Positions 23,431-33,067 of a stretch of DNA of 64,000 nucleotides are shown here, one piece after another (within the stretch, counting starts at the first letter, position 1; each line of letters begins with the position of its first letter). The translations under genes and the position numbers were made by a program. The notes below the pieces were generated by a model. It was not told where the DNA came from, made no database searches, and saw only the letters and a program-made list of their open reading frames with translations. Source of the DNA: Chitinophagaceae bacterium BSSC1 (GTDB taxonomy: Bacteria; Bacteroidota; Bacteroidia; Chitinophagales; Chitinophagaceae); NCBI GenBank assembly GCA_002256435.1, contig NKJC01000004.1:124001-188000 (forward strand), read 5' to 3'.

Positions 23431-25140
23431 TTAGTCTTCATAAGTAGTAATTATATTGACCCAACTTTTTTTGCGGATACTGTCCATGACCATCCAATAA
23501 GCAATAATTACTAACACCGATAGAATGATTACTACTGGCATAAAGCTATAGACTAGGTAATGCAACCCAGCTACCGATACAGGAATTAAGAAAGTAAACA
23601 ACCCTCTGATAAAATTGATTTTTACTTGGTCCTGTGCATGAGAAAAAGGAAGTTCTCTAATACTAATATAACCCACCATAGCCGTGATAAAAAGTTGGTT
23701 AGCGCAACCCAAAACCAGATTAGGTATGATGGCTGGCCCCATAAATACAATGGATAATATAGTAATGGTGCTAATCAAGGGAAGATAAAATTTTACAATC
23801 ATGGCCCTGATAGCTCCGCTGATGAGCATACCTGGTTCTTTGATGGGGGTAGTAAAATAGATCCAGGCGGCTTTAAACTTATCAGAGTATTGAATCTGAC
23901 CACTAGCCATGATCAAAATAAAAGAGCTAAAATAGATTAAGGAGATAAAAAGGATTTTACTAGAAGTATTTCCATAGCTTAAGTCTGATACACTAATTTT
24001 CTTGTTGGTAAAAAAAATCATGACCAAGTACACTACCAAGTAGCCCATAGAAGGGTATACTTTCATTTTAAACTCCCGGCTTCTTGAAGTGATTTTATAA
24101 GTGAGTAAGAAGGCCATTCTTTCTGCACCCTTGCGGCTAAACCATTTAGATACCAAACTTAAATAAATAGAAGTGGTAGATCTAATGATTTTGCCATTTT
24201 TTGGTAGGGGAGCTGCCCCGCCCTCTGAGCCACTGATCATAGAAAGTTTACGGTTAAAATTGGGGGCAAAATATTTGATCACCACCCAAATACTTGCAAT
24301 AGGTATCGCAATACTTAACACCATACTAATGATGGCACCCATGCTAAAGTCTGCATTGTTTAATAAATTCCAAGCATTGGCAAACCAATAGGGTGGCGTT
24401 AACCAGATCCAGGTGCTTTGTCCAACACGGAAGTTTTCTATAACTGCTTTATTAATTAATCTAGGCACCAATTGGTAAGATGCATAGAACATGATGGCAA
24501 TAAATATCTGAAAATAACTGATGATGGTTTTAAAACGTTCAGGAGTGGTGACCCTTAAAATAAAGATATAGAGGGCGTTGATTAAGAAGATGGTAAACAG
24601 CGTTGCTAGGAAAACCAAAAAAGCAAAAGAACTTACTCCGCCAATACCTCTATTAATGCCAATTAAAATCATGGCTGGTAAAGTCATGGGTAGGATGAGT
24701 TTGCTAATATGAACTACAATATGCAGTAGCCTAGAAAGTAAGAAGGTTCTGTCTGAAACGGGTTTGGGCAAAATGATCATATTGTCCCTCACGTCAATTA
24801 ATACCGAGGTGAAATCAGAAATCAGGGTAGCCGCTAGCATAAAAATATACATGCTAAAATAGATGGTGCCCTTGGTCACATCATCATTACCAACAAAAAA
24901 ACTAAAGAGAAAAAAGCTACCCATTAAAAGGGTCAATACCATGGTACCCAGTGTGGCCAGCTTAATAGGCTTTTTATTTTTCTGTGCCCTATTTTGTTGA
25001 AAACTACTAGGCCTTCTATCATCCATGGCCAGCTTGATTTTCAAGATAGATTTTAATTGGGTGGTGTCTACTCCCATGCGTTCATAGATGCTAGTGGGAA
25101 GCATGACCATATTTAAAAAAAAGCGATTGACAATATTCAT
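23431..25140 (-). CDS. ABC-2 type transporter permease
   Basis: A 569-residue protein with about twelve hydrophobic helices spread over its length, for example residues 66-85, 93-112 and 142-165. A soluble region lies around 300-330. It ends VNIITTYED. It has no ATPase domain; its partner ATPase gene lies 3 bp upstream on the same strand. The large two-half layout resembles exporters for which Bacteroidota lack assigned substrates. The gene converges on the glycosyltransferase with a 3-bp gap. Confidence 0.83.
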   Translation of the reverse strand: MNIVNRFFLNMVMLPTSIYERMGVDTTQLKSILKIKLAMDDRRPSSFQQNRAQKNKKPIKLATLGTMVLTLLMGSFFLFSFFVGNDDVTKGTIYFSMYIFMLAATLISDFTSVLIDVRDNMIILPKPVSDRTFLLSRLLHIVVHISKLILPMTLPAMILIGINRGIGGVSSFAFLVFLATLFTIFLINALYIFILRVTTPERFKTIISYFQIFIAIMFYASYQLVPRLINKAVIENFRVGQSTWIWLTPPYWFANAWNLLNNADFSMGAIISMVLSIAIPIASIWVVIKYFAPNFNRKLSMISGSEGGAAPLPKNGKIIRSTTSIYLSLVSKWFSRKGAERMAFLLTYKITSRSREFKMKVYPSMGYLVVYLVMIFFTNKKISVSDLSYGNTSSKILFISLIYFSSFILIMASGQIQYSDKFKAAWIYFTTPIKEPGMLISGAIRAMIVKFYLPLISTITILSIVFMGPAIIPNLVLGCANQLFITAMVGYISIRELPFSHAQDQVKINFIRGLFTFLIPVSVAGLHYLVYSFMPVVIILSVLVIIAYWMVMDSIRKKSWVNIITTYED

Positions 25141-25143
25141 GGC

Positions 25144-25917
25144 TTAGTTTTCAAATGCACGCATGAGTTGATCAGCGGCATCGTTTAAAGATCCTTTTGC
25201 AGTCATATGTGCAAAGATTTTTTCTAGACTTTGGTTACCCTGTTGGTTTTGCAATTCTTCAAAGCTACCATCGGCAATGACCGAGCCATCATTAATGAGT
25301 ACAATTCTATCACTTACTTTTTCTACTACGTCCATCATATGGCTGCAGTAGAAAATGGTTTTGCCGTCCTTGGCTAGTTTACTAATGAGGTCTTTGACAA
25401 TGATCACTGAATTGGCGTCTAAACCACTCAATGGTTCATCCAAAATAATAATATCAGGATTGTGTAATAGCCCAGAAATAATTAATACTTTTTGACGCAT
25501 ACCCTTACTAAAAGTATCCATGCGTTGGTGAAGGTTAGTGTCTAGTCCAAAAGCCGCCAACATTTTTTGCATTCTTTCATCGGCCACTTCTTTAGGCATT
25601 CCATAGAGTTCTGCCATGAATCCTAAAAACTCAGCGGGGGTTAACACGTCATAGAGTTCCGCCAATTCAGGAACATAACCCACTTTTCTTTTTACAGCCA
25701 ATGGATCTGTTTTTAAATCAATCCCCTCTACTATTACGGTTCCCTCATAATCAGAAATTAAGCCACAAAGAATTTTAACAGTAGTGCTTTTACCTGCTCC
25801 ATTAGGGCCAATATAACCAATAACTTGTCCGGGATAGATGTCTAGGTCAATGCCTTTGAGTACCTGTTTCTCGCCATAATGCTTGACCAGGTTTTTCAAT
25901 TGTATAATGGGTTCCAT
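25144..25917 (-). CDS. ABC transporter ATP-binding protein
   Basis: A 257-residue ATPase: Walker A GPNGAGKST, Q-loop in VGYVPELAELYDVLTP, the signature FSKGMRQKV, Walker B IIILDEPLSGLD and the H-loop CSHMM. The signature FSKGMRQK is typical of ATPases that serve ABC-2 exporters. The downstream permease starts 3 bp after its stop, so the two genes form one exporter operon. The cargo is unknown. Confidence 0.93.
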   Translation of the reverse strand: MEPIIQLKNLVKHYGEKQVLKGIDLDIYPGQVIGYIGPNGAGKSTTVKILCGLISDYEGTVIVEGIDLKTDPLAVKRKVGYVPELAELYDVLTPAEFLGFMAELYGMPKEVADERMQKMLAAFGLDTNLHQRMDTFSKGMRQKVLIISGLLHNPDIIILDEPLSGLDANSVIIVKDLISKLAKDGKTIFYCSHMMDVVEKVSDRIVLINDGSVIADGSFEELQNQQGNQSLEKIFAHMTAKGSLNDAADQLMRAFEN

Positions 25918-26027
25918 GGATTGTTTTTAGCGTTAGTAGCTGTTTTTGAATTTTCTTACAATTTCAGAATAAACTTAATCTGTTCTGCAACTAAGAACAA
26001 AAAAGATTTCAGCTTGTGGATAACACC

Positions 26028-26035
26028 TATTTTTG
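26028..26035 (+). promoter_or_regulatory. -7 promoter box TATTTTTG of the EamA transporter gene
   Basis: A perfect TAnnTTTG match, 22 nt before the start codon. Confidence 0.6.
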
Positions 26036-26057
26036 AAACAGCCTAAATGGTGTTTGC

Positions 26058-26930
26058 ATGAAACAGGCCTTGATCAAATTACATATTGCGGTTTTCCTGG
26101 CAGGATTTACAGGTGTATTGGGGGTATTAATTACCCTAAATGAAGCCTTATTGGTTTGGTATAGAATTGGAATAACTGTAGTAAGTCTTTTTGCACTCTT
26201 GGTTTGGAAAAAAGAGTTACAACAAGTGCCTTTTAAGAAAGCCCTTCAACTCTTGTTTATTGGTGCTTTAATTGCCATTCACTGGGTTTGCTTCTATGGG
26301 AGTATCAAATATGCCAACGTATCTATAGGGCTTGTTTGTTTTGCCTCAACGGGTTTGTTTACGGCTTTATTGGAACCCTTGTTAACCAGAAAATCATTTA
26401 GTTGGATAGAAGTAGGGTTGGGACTTCTGAGTTTGGCAGGTATTTATCTAATCTTTCATTTTGACGCAAGGTATCGATTGGGGATTGCCATTGGATTAGC
26501 ATCGGCCATTTTTGCGGCACTGTTCTCCGTATTGAACAAACGCAATGTGGCAACGGTTGCTCCCAAAACCATGATGCTCTATGAGCTTTCTGGTGGGCTT
26601 TTGATCCTAACCATTTTAATGCCTTGGTACTTGCAACGCTTTCCTACCAATCATTTGCTCCCTTCTTTGCAGGAATGGGGTTGGCTCTTGGTCCTGAGTT
26701 GGTTTTGTACGGTATGGGCCATGGACCTAATGTTGCAGGCCTTGCAAAAAGTATCTGCCTTTACTCAAAATCTGAGTTTAAATTTAGAACCTGTTTATGG
26801 AATTATCTTGGCCTTTGTATTGTTTCAAGAGCAAAAAGACTTGCAATCCAGTTTCTATATTGGGTTTTTATTAATTGGAGTTTCCGTTGTTTTGCAAATG
26901 TTGCGCGTAGTGAAATTGAAAAAACACTAA
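26058..26930 (+). CDS. EamA/DMT-family transporter
   Basis: A 290-residue membrane protein with ten predicted helices in two EamA repeats (about 8-137 and 150-285). The family's mid-protein feature is visible: the second repeat begins IAIGLASAIFAALFSVLNKR, and LNLEPVYGIILAFVLFQEQ matches the conserved E-P segment near the end. Members export amino acids, purines or other small metabolites. The stop codon directly abuts the stop codon of the convergent gene at 26931, with no space for a terminator between them. Confidence 0.9.
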   Translation: MKQALIKLHIAVFLAGFTGVLGVLITLNEALLVWYRIGITVVSLFALLVWKKELQQVPFKKALQLLFIGALIAIHWVCFYGSIKYANVSIGLVCFASTGLFTALLEPLLTRKSFSWIEVGLGLLSLAGIYLIFHFDARYRLGIAIGLASAIFAALFSVLNKRNVATVAPKTMMLYELSGGLLILTILMPWYLQRFPTNHLLPSLQEWGWLLVLSWFCTVWAMDLMLQALQKVSAFTQNLSLNLEPVYGIILAFVLFQEQKDLQSSFYIGFLLIGVSVVLQMLRVVKLKKH

Positions 26931-27452
26931 TCAGTCTTCTTTCAATAATTGGGCTTTCTTTTCTGCAGGTATTTTTAAAGCGGGATTAAAGGCTGGAAAT
27001 AATTCCTTGATTTTTTTCTCATTCAAATTGGAGACATCAATAAAATACCAGTCTTTGCCATTGTTATTGCTGATAGCCAATAACCAAGACTCCTGTTTTA
27101 ATTTACCAGGGGGCGTTTCAAAAATAATGGATTGACTAACTAGGCAATGTAATTCTTTACCTGCTTCATACAAACTGTCTGGTTCGCCCAATTGAATTTC
27201 CTTTAAGTCAATACCCATGGAAAAAAGCTTTTTACTTTTTTCTTTTAAAGTCTGTGCCATTTTTTCTGCGCCACCCATTTGCTCTTGTAAAGGTGGATAG
27301 GCTTTTTTGGCTAGGGTAGTATTGTCATTTTTCTCAGTAGCACGGGTAATCACACGAGCTTGTTGCAGTATCTGATCACGATAAGGATTTTGTGCCCATC
27401 CCAAATGCAATAGCCCCATTGTCAGTATTAGACAAAGCAAGAATGATTTCAT
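26931..27452 (-). CDS. Secreted protein of unknown function, 173 residues
   Basis: It has a clear signal peptide, MKSFLLCLILTMGLLHLGWAQ. The mature part begins with a Lys-rich helical region (residues about 25-75) and then a mixed beta-rich segment including ELHCLVSQSIIFETPPGKLKQ and WLLAISNNNGKDWYFIDVS. The last pattern, of strands ending in W-Y-F-I-D, is common in Bacteroidota periplasmic proteins of unknown role. No catalytic motif is visible. It converges on the EamA gene with no gap and lies 80 bp downstream of the TonB receptor gene on the same strand. Confidence 0.7.
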   Translation of the reverse strand: MKSFLLCLILTMGLLHLGWAQNPYRDQILQQARVITRATEKNDNTTLAKKAYPPLQEQMGGAEKMAQTLKEKSKKLFSMGIDLKEIQLGEPDSLYEAGKELHCLVSQSIIFETPPGKLKQESWLLAISNNNGKDWYFIDVSNLNEKKIKELFPAFNPALKIPAEKKAQLLKED

Positions 27453-27532
27453 GTTTCAATATTTATGAGCAATTTGAAGTGGGGCTACCTCAAATTAATC
27501 TAGTTTGTAAGCTACCATTTTGTTGCCAATCA

Positions 27533-29977
27533 TTAAAATTCAATAATGAATCCAATGGTTGGGGTAACATTGGCGTCTTCACTAATCAAATAATAAGGAA
27601 TGGCATTAGAACCATTTTGTTGAATGGGTTGACCATTGGTGGTTACAAAACCTGTATTGTCTGCCGTGCGTTGGAAGGTATAAATAGGCGCTGCTGGACT
27701 CTTGGCCAAATACCAGTTGGTCACGTCTAAATACAAGTCAATAGTAGTTTTTTTGAAATTCCATTTCTTGTCAATTCTTACATCGCTGGCATTGAAATTG
27801 CGCAGACGTTGGGTATTGATTCTACCATAATCCAACACACCAGTTCCCAAGGTTAAATAGTTGGTACGGCTGGCTAGCTCATCATAAGGTGTATTTGGAA
27901 CACCACCTTGGTAACGGAATTTCAGACCTAATTCCCAGTTATGGTTAAACTTGTAACCCCAAGTGAAACTGAGCAAGTGTTTGTTGTCCCAAGAACTGGC
28001 AGTATAAGCCTGATTGGCATTGGTATATTCGCTTCTGAAAAAGGTATAACTCAAGATGCCAAAAAAGCGTTTGGTCAATTTTTGTTGGGCAAAAAACTCA
28101 AATCCATAAGCCCTTCCTTTGCCATTAAAACTCACGGGTTCATTTCCTAGGATAGCAAAATCACCACCTAGGTTTGAAAGGCTAATGCCATTTTTAACAG
28201 ATACTGGCACATTGCTATATTGTTTGTAAAAGCCTTCAAAAGTGAAACGAGTAGACTCGCTTTTTAAGTGCTCAATACCAATTACATAATGATTGCTCAT
28301 TTGGTATTTGGCGTCTTTGTTTACAAATTGATTATTGGTTTGAAAGCCTAAAATGGTATAAGGTGGAATCTTGGAATAGCGGCCAATGCTGGCATTCAGG
28401 TTCCATTTATCGGCTAGTACATAAGAGAAACTAATTCTTGGACTAAGCGTGGCAATAGGGTTCCAACCGTCTGTGGTAAAGCTATTCACATCGCTACGCA
28501 AACCGGCACTAATGGCTAGCCTGTTGTCAAAAAAGCGTTTGCCTGCTTGGGCAAAGAAACCCAGTTTGCTGAAATTATTAGAAGTGTTGTAATTAAAAGT
28601 TTCTGCGGGTTTAATCACGTTACCTGCATTATCTGTTACAGCGGCTCTTACAATTTGGAAAGTGCTGTTTTCATAGTGTACCAATTGTGCCATTGCACCA
28701 TATGTAAATTTCCATCCACCCAGATTTTTATTAACGTCAAAACGGATTTTATTTTCTGTTTCTTTGGAATCAACATTAAGTGTTTGGGTGCCTTTTACTG
28801 GCCCCAAATTGTTCTCATATTTCTGGTTGTTATTGCTAAAATCATTACGGCTAAGGGCTAGATTCCAATAACCATTGTTGATCAAATGTTTCAAGCTAAG
28901 TCCAATGGTATAATTCCATTGTTCAATACTGGGATTACTATTGAGTGCGTATAGTTTTTCAGGAGTAGCTTTTTTGGGTGCTGCAAAACTAAATTCATCA
29001 ATGGCACCAACACCTAAAAAGGTAAGGGTTGTTTTTGGGTTGATTTGATGGGTGATCTTGTATTGGAAATCCCAGTAGTTTGGTCTAATGGGTAGGTCAA
29101 TGGCTTGGAACAGAAACTGTAAATAAGACCTTCTGGCAGATGCCAAGAAAGTAGTCTTACCAGTTTTAGATAAAGGGCCATCAAAGGTTGCAGCTAATTC
29201 TGTTCCGCTCAATCTGATATTGCCTTGCAGGTGGTTGGTATTCCCCCTTTTTTGTTTGAACTCAAACACAGACGATAAGGCATTGTCAAATTTTGCATCA
29301 AAAGAAGAACTACTCAGTTTTACGTCTTCAATAAAACTCACATTCAAAATACCTGCTGGTCCTCCCGCACTTCCCTGTGTAGCAAAGTGATTGATTACAG
29401 GAACTTCAATGCCATCTAAGTAATACACATTTTCATTGGGGGCTCCACCTCTAATCACAATATCATTTCTAAAACCTGCAGTACTAGCCGTACCTCCTAC
29501 ACCGGGTAAACTTTGGATCACCCTTGAGATATCAAAATTACCACCTGGATTCTGTTTAATTTCTTCTGTAGTCAAGCGCTGAACACTTAAAGGTGTTTCA
29601 AGCGTAGCTGCTTTGGCAGTTTTTCTGCCTCCACTTGTTACAGTTACTGCCTTGAGTTCATTAACCATGGGTTCCAATTCTAACACCAGGTTATTTTCAT
29701 TACCAGAAGTAATGAGTACGTTGAAGAGTTGCAAAGGACTAAAGCCAATGGCGGTCACTTTTACATTCACGGAACCGTTCTGGATTCCTGATTTTCTAAA
29801 CCTACCCAAACTATCTGTAATCACACCTTGTTGGGCTGTGCCAATAGAGATACTGGCACCTGCAATGGGTTGCTGATTTTGTTTGTTTAAGATGATCCCT
29901 GAGATGGATCCTGTATTTTGAGCCATCGCCGTAAAGGCATGTAAACCAATAACTACTAAAAACAATCTGATTTTCAT
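27533..29977 (-). CDS. TonB-dependent outer membrane receptor with CarboxypepD-like domain
   Basis: An 814-residue protein from the ATG at 29977, where MKIRLFLVVIGLHAFTAMAQ is the signal peptide. The upstream ATG at 30091 would include the promoter. A carboxypeptidase-regulatory-like domain (about 22-105) is followed by the plug (about 130-240, with SLPGVGGTASTAGFRNDIVIRGG) and a 22-strand barrel. The sequence ends TIGFIIEF with the terminal Phe needed for outer-membrane insertion. No SusD-like gene adjoins, so it is not a SusC-type glycan importer pair. The substrate is unknown. It is divergent from the S9 peptidase gene. Confidence 0.92.
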   Translation of the reverse strand: MKIRLFLVVIGLHAFTAMAQNTGSISGIILNKQNQQPIAGASISIGTAQQGVITDSLGRFRKSGIQNGSVNVKVTAIGFSPLQLFNVLITSGNENNLVLELEPMVNELKAVTVTSGGRKTAKAATLETPLSVQRLTTEEIKQNPGGNFDISRVIQSLPGVGGTASTAGFRNDIVIRGGAPNENVYYLDGIEVPVINHFATQGSAGGPAGILNVSFIEDVKLSSSSFDAKFDNALSSVFEFKQKRGNTNHLQGNIRLSGTELAATFDGPLSKTGKTTFLASARRSYLQFLFQAIDLPIRPNYWDFQYKITHQINPKTTLTFLGVGAIDEFSFAAPKKATPEKLYALNSNPSIEQWNYTIGLSLKHLINNGYWNLALSRNDFSNNNQKYENNLGPVKGTQTLNVDSKETENKIRFDVNKNLGGWKFTYGAMAQLVHYENSTFQIVRAAVTDNAGNVIKPAETFNYNTSNNFSKLGFFAQAGKRFFDNRLAISAGLRSDVNSFTTDGWNPIATLSPRISFSYVLADKWNLNASIGRYSKIPPYTILGFQTNNQFVNKDAKYQMSNHYVIGIEHLKSESTRFTFEGFYKQYSNVPVSVKNGISLSNLGGDFAILGNEPVSFNGKGRAYGFEFFAQQKLTKRFFGILSYTFFRSEYTNANQAYTASSWDNKHLLSFTWGYKFNHNWELGLKFRYQGGVPNTPYDELASRTNYLTLGTGVLDYGRINTQRLRNFNASDVRIDKKWNFKKTTIDLYLDVTNWYLAKSPAAPIYTFQRTADNTGFVTTNGQPIQQNGSNAIPYYLISEDANVTPTIGFIIEF

Positions 29978-29995
29978 TTGTTGAGCTTGAGTGTG

Positions 29996-30003
29996 CAAAT
30001 TTA
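29996..30003 (-). promoter_or_regulatory. -7 promoter box TAAATTTG of the TonB receptor gene
   Basis: A perfect TAnnTTTG match on the minus strand, 18 nt before the start at 29977. It supports that start. Confidence 0.6.
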
Positions 30004-30111
30004 CGTTTGATTTTGGTTGATTGTTGAACCGTTCATCCGTTGGTGGATTCCCTACGGTAAAATGGGGCCGCTTTACTATATTTAAACCCAATTTCTACCA
30101 AAACAACTAGC

Positions 30112-33066
30112 ATGAAACAACTAATCACTGCATTTTGTTTGCTTCTTTGGGCAGGCATGTTACAAGCGCAAAAAAAGCCACTGGATCATTCCGTGTATGA
30201 TGGATGGCAGTCAATTACAGAAAGGGTTTTGAGTAATGACGGCAAATTCTTAGCCTTTAGTGTAAATCCACAGGAAGGAGATGGGGTTCTCTACCTACAA
30301 TCTGTTCAGGGAGATGCCAAATTAGCCATTCCTAGGGGTTATACGGCGCAATTTTCAGACAATAGCCAGTACTTGGTGTTGAGAATTAAACCCAGTTTCA
30401 AAGAAACCAGGGATGCCCGAGTTAAAAAGAAAAGACCTGATGAAATGCCCAAAGACACCCTTTGCTATGTGGCATTGAATGGTATGAAAACCGTGAAAAT
30501 TCCAAGACTCAAGTCTTATAAATTGCCGGATGAATCTGGTATATGGTTAGCATGTTTGTTGGAGAAATCTTTACCAGATCTGACTCCTAAAGCAAAAGCA
30601 GAATTGGATTCAGCTGCAAGACTCAAGCAATTATTTGCCACTGCGGATAGTATTTTACGCATTGCAGATAGTATTCGTTTAAAAGGCATGGAAGCCAAGA
30701 TGAAGGGTATGTCTGTCTTGCAACCAAAAAGGGATGCTAGGCCAGCTACTCCAAAAGCACCTGAAGAACCTATTGAAGAAGGAACTGACCTCTTGCTAAT
30801 TAATATGGAGACTGGTAAACAAGAAACATACAAACTGGTTTCAGAATATTTTTTCAATATTAAAGGAACTTCACTTGTCATAGAAACCAGTAAAAAAACA
30901 GGAGACGCTAGCGTAAAAGCCACGGTTCAAAAACTAGAACTCAATAACCTTTCTAAGAAAACCATCTTCCAATCATTCAATGACGCCAAGGGTTATAGAA
31001 TGGATGAGTTGGGTAAGCAATTGGCCTTTGTTGCTGAAAGAGATAGCTCGGCCAAAGCCTTGCAAAAATTCTACAAACTTTATTATTATAAAGATGGAAT
31101 GGATAGTGCGTCCATGCTTGCAGACAATAGCATCAAAGGACTACCTGCTAAGCAAGGCATTAGTGAAAATGCACAAATCAGTTTTTCAAAATCTGGAAAG
31201 CATTTGTTCTTTGGTACTGCACCCATCTTGCCCGTAAAAGATACTACGCTTCCAGATTTTGAACGCGTGTCTGTAGACGTTTGGCATTATAACGATGATT
31301 ATTTGCAACCACAACAATTGCGCAACTTGGAATTTGAATTACGTAAAAGCTTTGCTGCGCGATATGATTTTGACAACAAGGCATTGGTCTCTTTGGCCAA
31401 TCCAGCCTATAGAAATCTGATCCTCACACAAGAAGGAGATGGGGCTGTAGCTTATGCTGTTGCCGATGGAGGCAAAAGAATTGCTTCTCAATGGCAAGGT
31501 TTTACCTTGAATGATCTAATAGCTGTTGATCCAATCACAGGTGCTACTAGCCTCATTCAAAAAGACTTCAAAGGAAATGTGTACCCCTCTTATACAGGCA
31601 AATTCCTCTTGCATTATGATGAGCGTAAAAAGCAATTCAGCGCTTATGATGCAGAGAAAAAAGCAAGCGTAAGAGTAGCCAAAGACATTACGGTTCCTTT
31701 ATACGATGTGGACAATGACGTACCCGATGATCCCAATGCTTATGGTGTAATGGGATGGTTAGAAAATGATGCTGCAGTATTTATTTATGACCAGTACGAT
31801 ATTTGGCAGGTAGATCCTTCTGGGGTAAAACCTTCTGTTTGTATCACAGGTGGATTAGGAAGAAAAAACAAAATCAGCTACCGCAATATTGTTCTGGATA
31901 GGGAAGAAAAATTTATCAAACCAGGACAACAATTCTTGTTCGGAACATTTAATGAAACTACTAAGGGTAGCGGTTTGCAATGGCATACGCTTGGAACGGC
32001 TTTGCAACCAGCTGCTACTTATCCAGTAAGATTGTCTAGTGCTATTAAAGCCAAAGACGCTCCTGTTTTGAGCTTTGGTTCAGAGACCTATACACACGCA
32101 AGTGATATTAGGGTAGTACCTGCAACCGCAGATCAATTTGCTGATGCAAAAAATCTACCTGGTAAACCATTGTTCCAACCCAATGCACAACAAGCCAATT
32201 ACAATTGGGGAACTGCAGAGCTCTTTAAATGGAAAGCCTATACAGGTAAAGAAACAGAAGGCATAGTCTACAAACCAGAAGACTTTGATCCTAAGAAAAA
32301 ATACCCCATGATTGTGTATTTCTATGAGCGCAGCAGCGATGGCTTATACAGTTATCAAGCACCTGCACCTACACCATCAAGGTTGAATATTCCTTTCTTT
32401 GTGAGCCGCGGCTATATTGTATTTGTTCCAGATATCTGGTACAAAACAGGCTATCCTGGACAAGGCGCTTATGACCATATTTTAAGTGGTACTAGGGCTG
32501 TTGTAAAACAAGGTTATGTAGATAGTACCAAGATTGGTTTACAAGGTCAGAGCTGGGGTGGATACCAAATTGTATACTTGATTACCAAGACCAATTTATA
32601 CGCTGCAGCTTGGGCTGGTGCACCAGTGGCAAATATGACTTCTGCCTATGGTGGTATTCGTTGGGGTACTGGACTCAACAGACAGTTCCAATATGAAAAA
32701 ACACAGAGCCGTATTGGTGCAACCCTTTGGGAAAAACCCAATTTGTATTTAGAGAACTCAGCATTGTTCTCATTGCCAAAAGTAAAAACACCTTTAGTTG
32801 TCATGGCCAATGACGCGGATGACGCAGTGCCTTGGTACCAAGGAATTGAAATGTTCACAGGTCTACGCCGTTTGGGTAAACCAGTATGGATGTTGAACTA
32901 TAACAATGAAGCCCATAATCTAATTGAAAGAAAAAATCGCAAGGATATTCAAATTAGAGAACAACAATTCTTTGACTATCTTTTAAAAGGAGAGAAGCCT
33001 GCTAAATGGATTGCCGATGGTGTTCCTGCAGTGCTCAAAGGAAGAGATTGGGGACTTGGCTATTAA
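30112..33066 (+). CDS. Secreted S9-family serine peptidase (prolyl oligopeptidase type)
   Basis: A 984-residue protein with signal peptide MKQLITAFCLLLWAGMLQAQ. Residues about 25-690 form a beta-propeller-like domain. An alpha/beta hydrolase domain follows with catalytic S814 in GQSWGGY, D904 in NDADDAVPW and H935 in NNEAHNL, the S9 triad order. It is longer than standard DPP IV, with a low-complexity Lys-rich insert around residues 160-225. It probably cleaves short peptides in the periplasm. Its stop lies 1 bp from the stop of the convergent methyltransferase gene; its terminator seems to lie inside that gene. Confidence 0.93.
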   Translation: MKQLITAFCLLLWAGMLQAQKKPLDHSVYDGWQSITERVLSNDGKFLAFSVNPQEGDGVLYLQSVQGDAKLAIPRGYTAQFSDNSQYLVLRIKPSFKETRDARVKKKRPDEMPKDTLCYVALNGMKTVKIPRLKSYKLPDESGIWLACLLEKSLPDLTPKAKAELDSAARLKQLFATADSILRIADSIRLKGMEAKMKGMSVLQPKRDARPATPKAPEEPIEEGTDLLLINMETGKQETYKLVSEYFFNIKGTSLVIETSKKTGDASVKATVQKLELNNLSKKTIFQSFNDAKGYRMDELGKQLAFVAERDSSAKALQKFYKLYYYKDGMDSASMLADNSIKGLPAKQGISENAQISFSKSGKHLFFGTAPILPVKDTTLPDFERVSVDVWHYNDDYLQPQQLRNLEFELRKSFAARYDFDNKALVSLANPAYRNLILTQEGDGAVAYAVADGGKRIASQWQGFTLNDLIAVDPITGATSLIQKDFKGNVYPSYTGKFLLHYDERKKQFSAYDAEKKASVRVAKDITVPLYDVDNDVPDDPNAYGVMGWLENDAAVFIYDQYDIWQVDPSGVKPSVCITGGLGRKNKISYRNIVLDREEKFIKPGQQFLFGTFNETTKGSGLQWHTLGTALQPAATYPVRLSSAIKAKDAPVLSFGSETYTHASDIRVVPATADQFADAKNLPGKPLFQPNAQQANYNWGTAELFKWKAYTGKETEGIVYKPEDFDPKKKYPMIVYFYERSSDGLYSYQAPAPTPSRLNIPFFVSRGYIVFVPDIWYKTGYPGQGAYDHILSGTRAVVKQGYVDSTKIGLQGQSWGGYQIVYLITKTNLYAAAWAGAPVANMTSAYGGIRWGTGLNRQFQYEKTQSRIGATLWEKPNLYLENSALFSLPKVKTPLVVMANDADDAVPWYQGIEMFTGLRRLGKPVWMLNYNNEAHNLIERKNRKDIQIREQQFFDYLLKGEKPAKWIADGVPAVLKGRDWGLGY

Positions 33067-33067
33067 C

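Noticed and set aside
27533..29977. SusC-type glycan importer
   Set aside because: A CarboxypepD-like domain is present, but no SusD-like lipoprotein gene adjoins and the protein is shorter than typical SusC.
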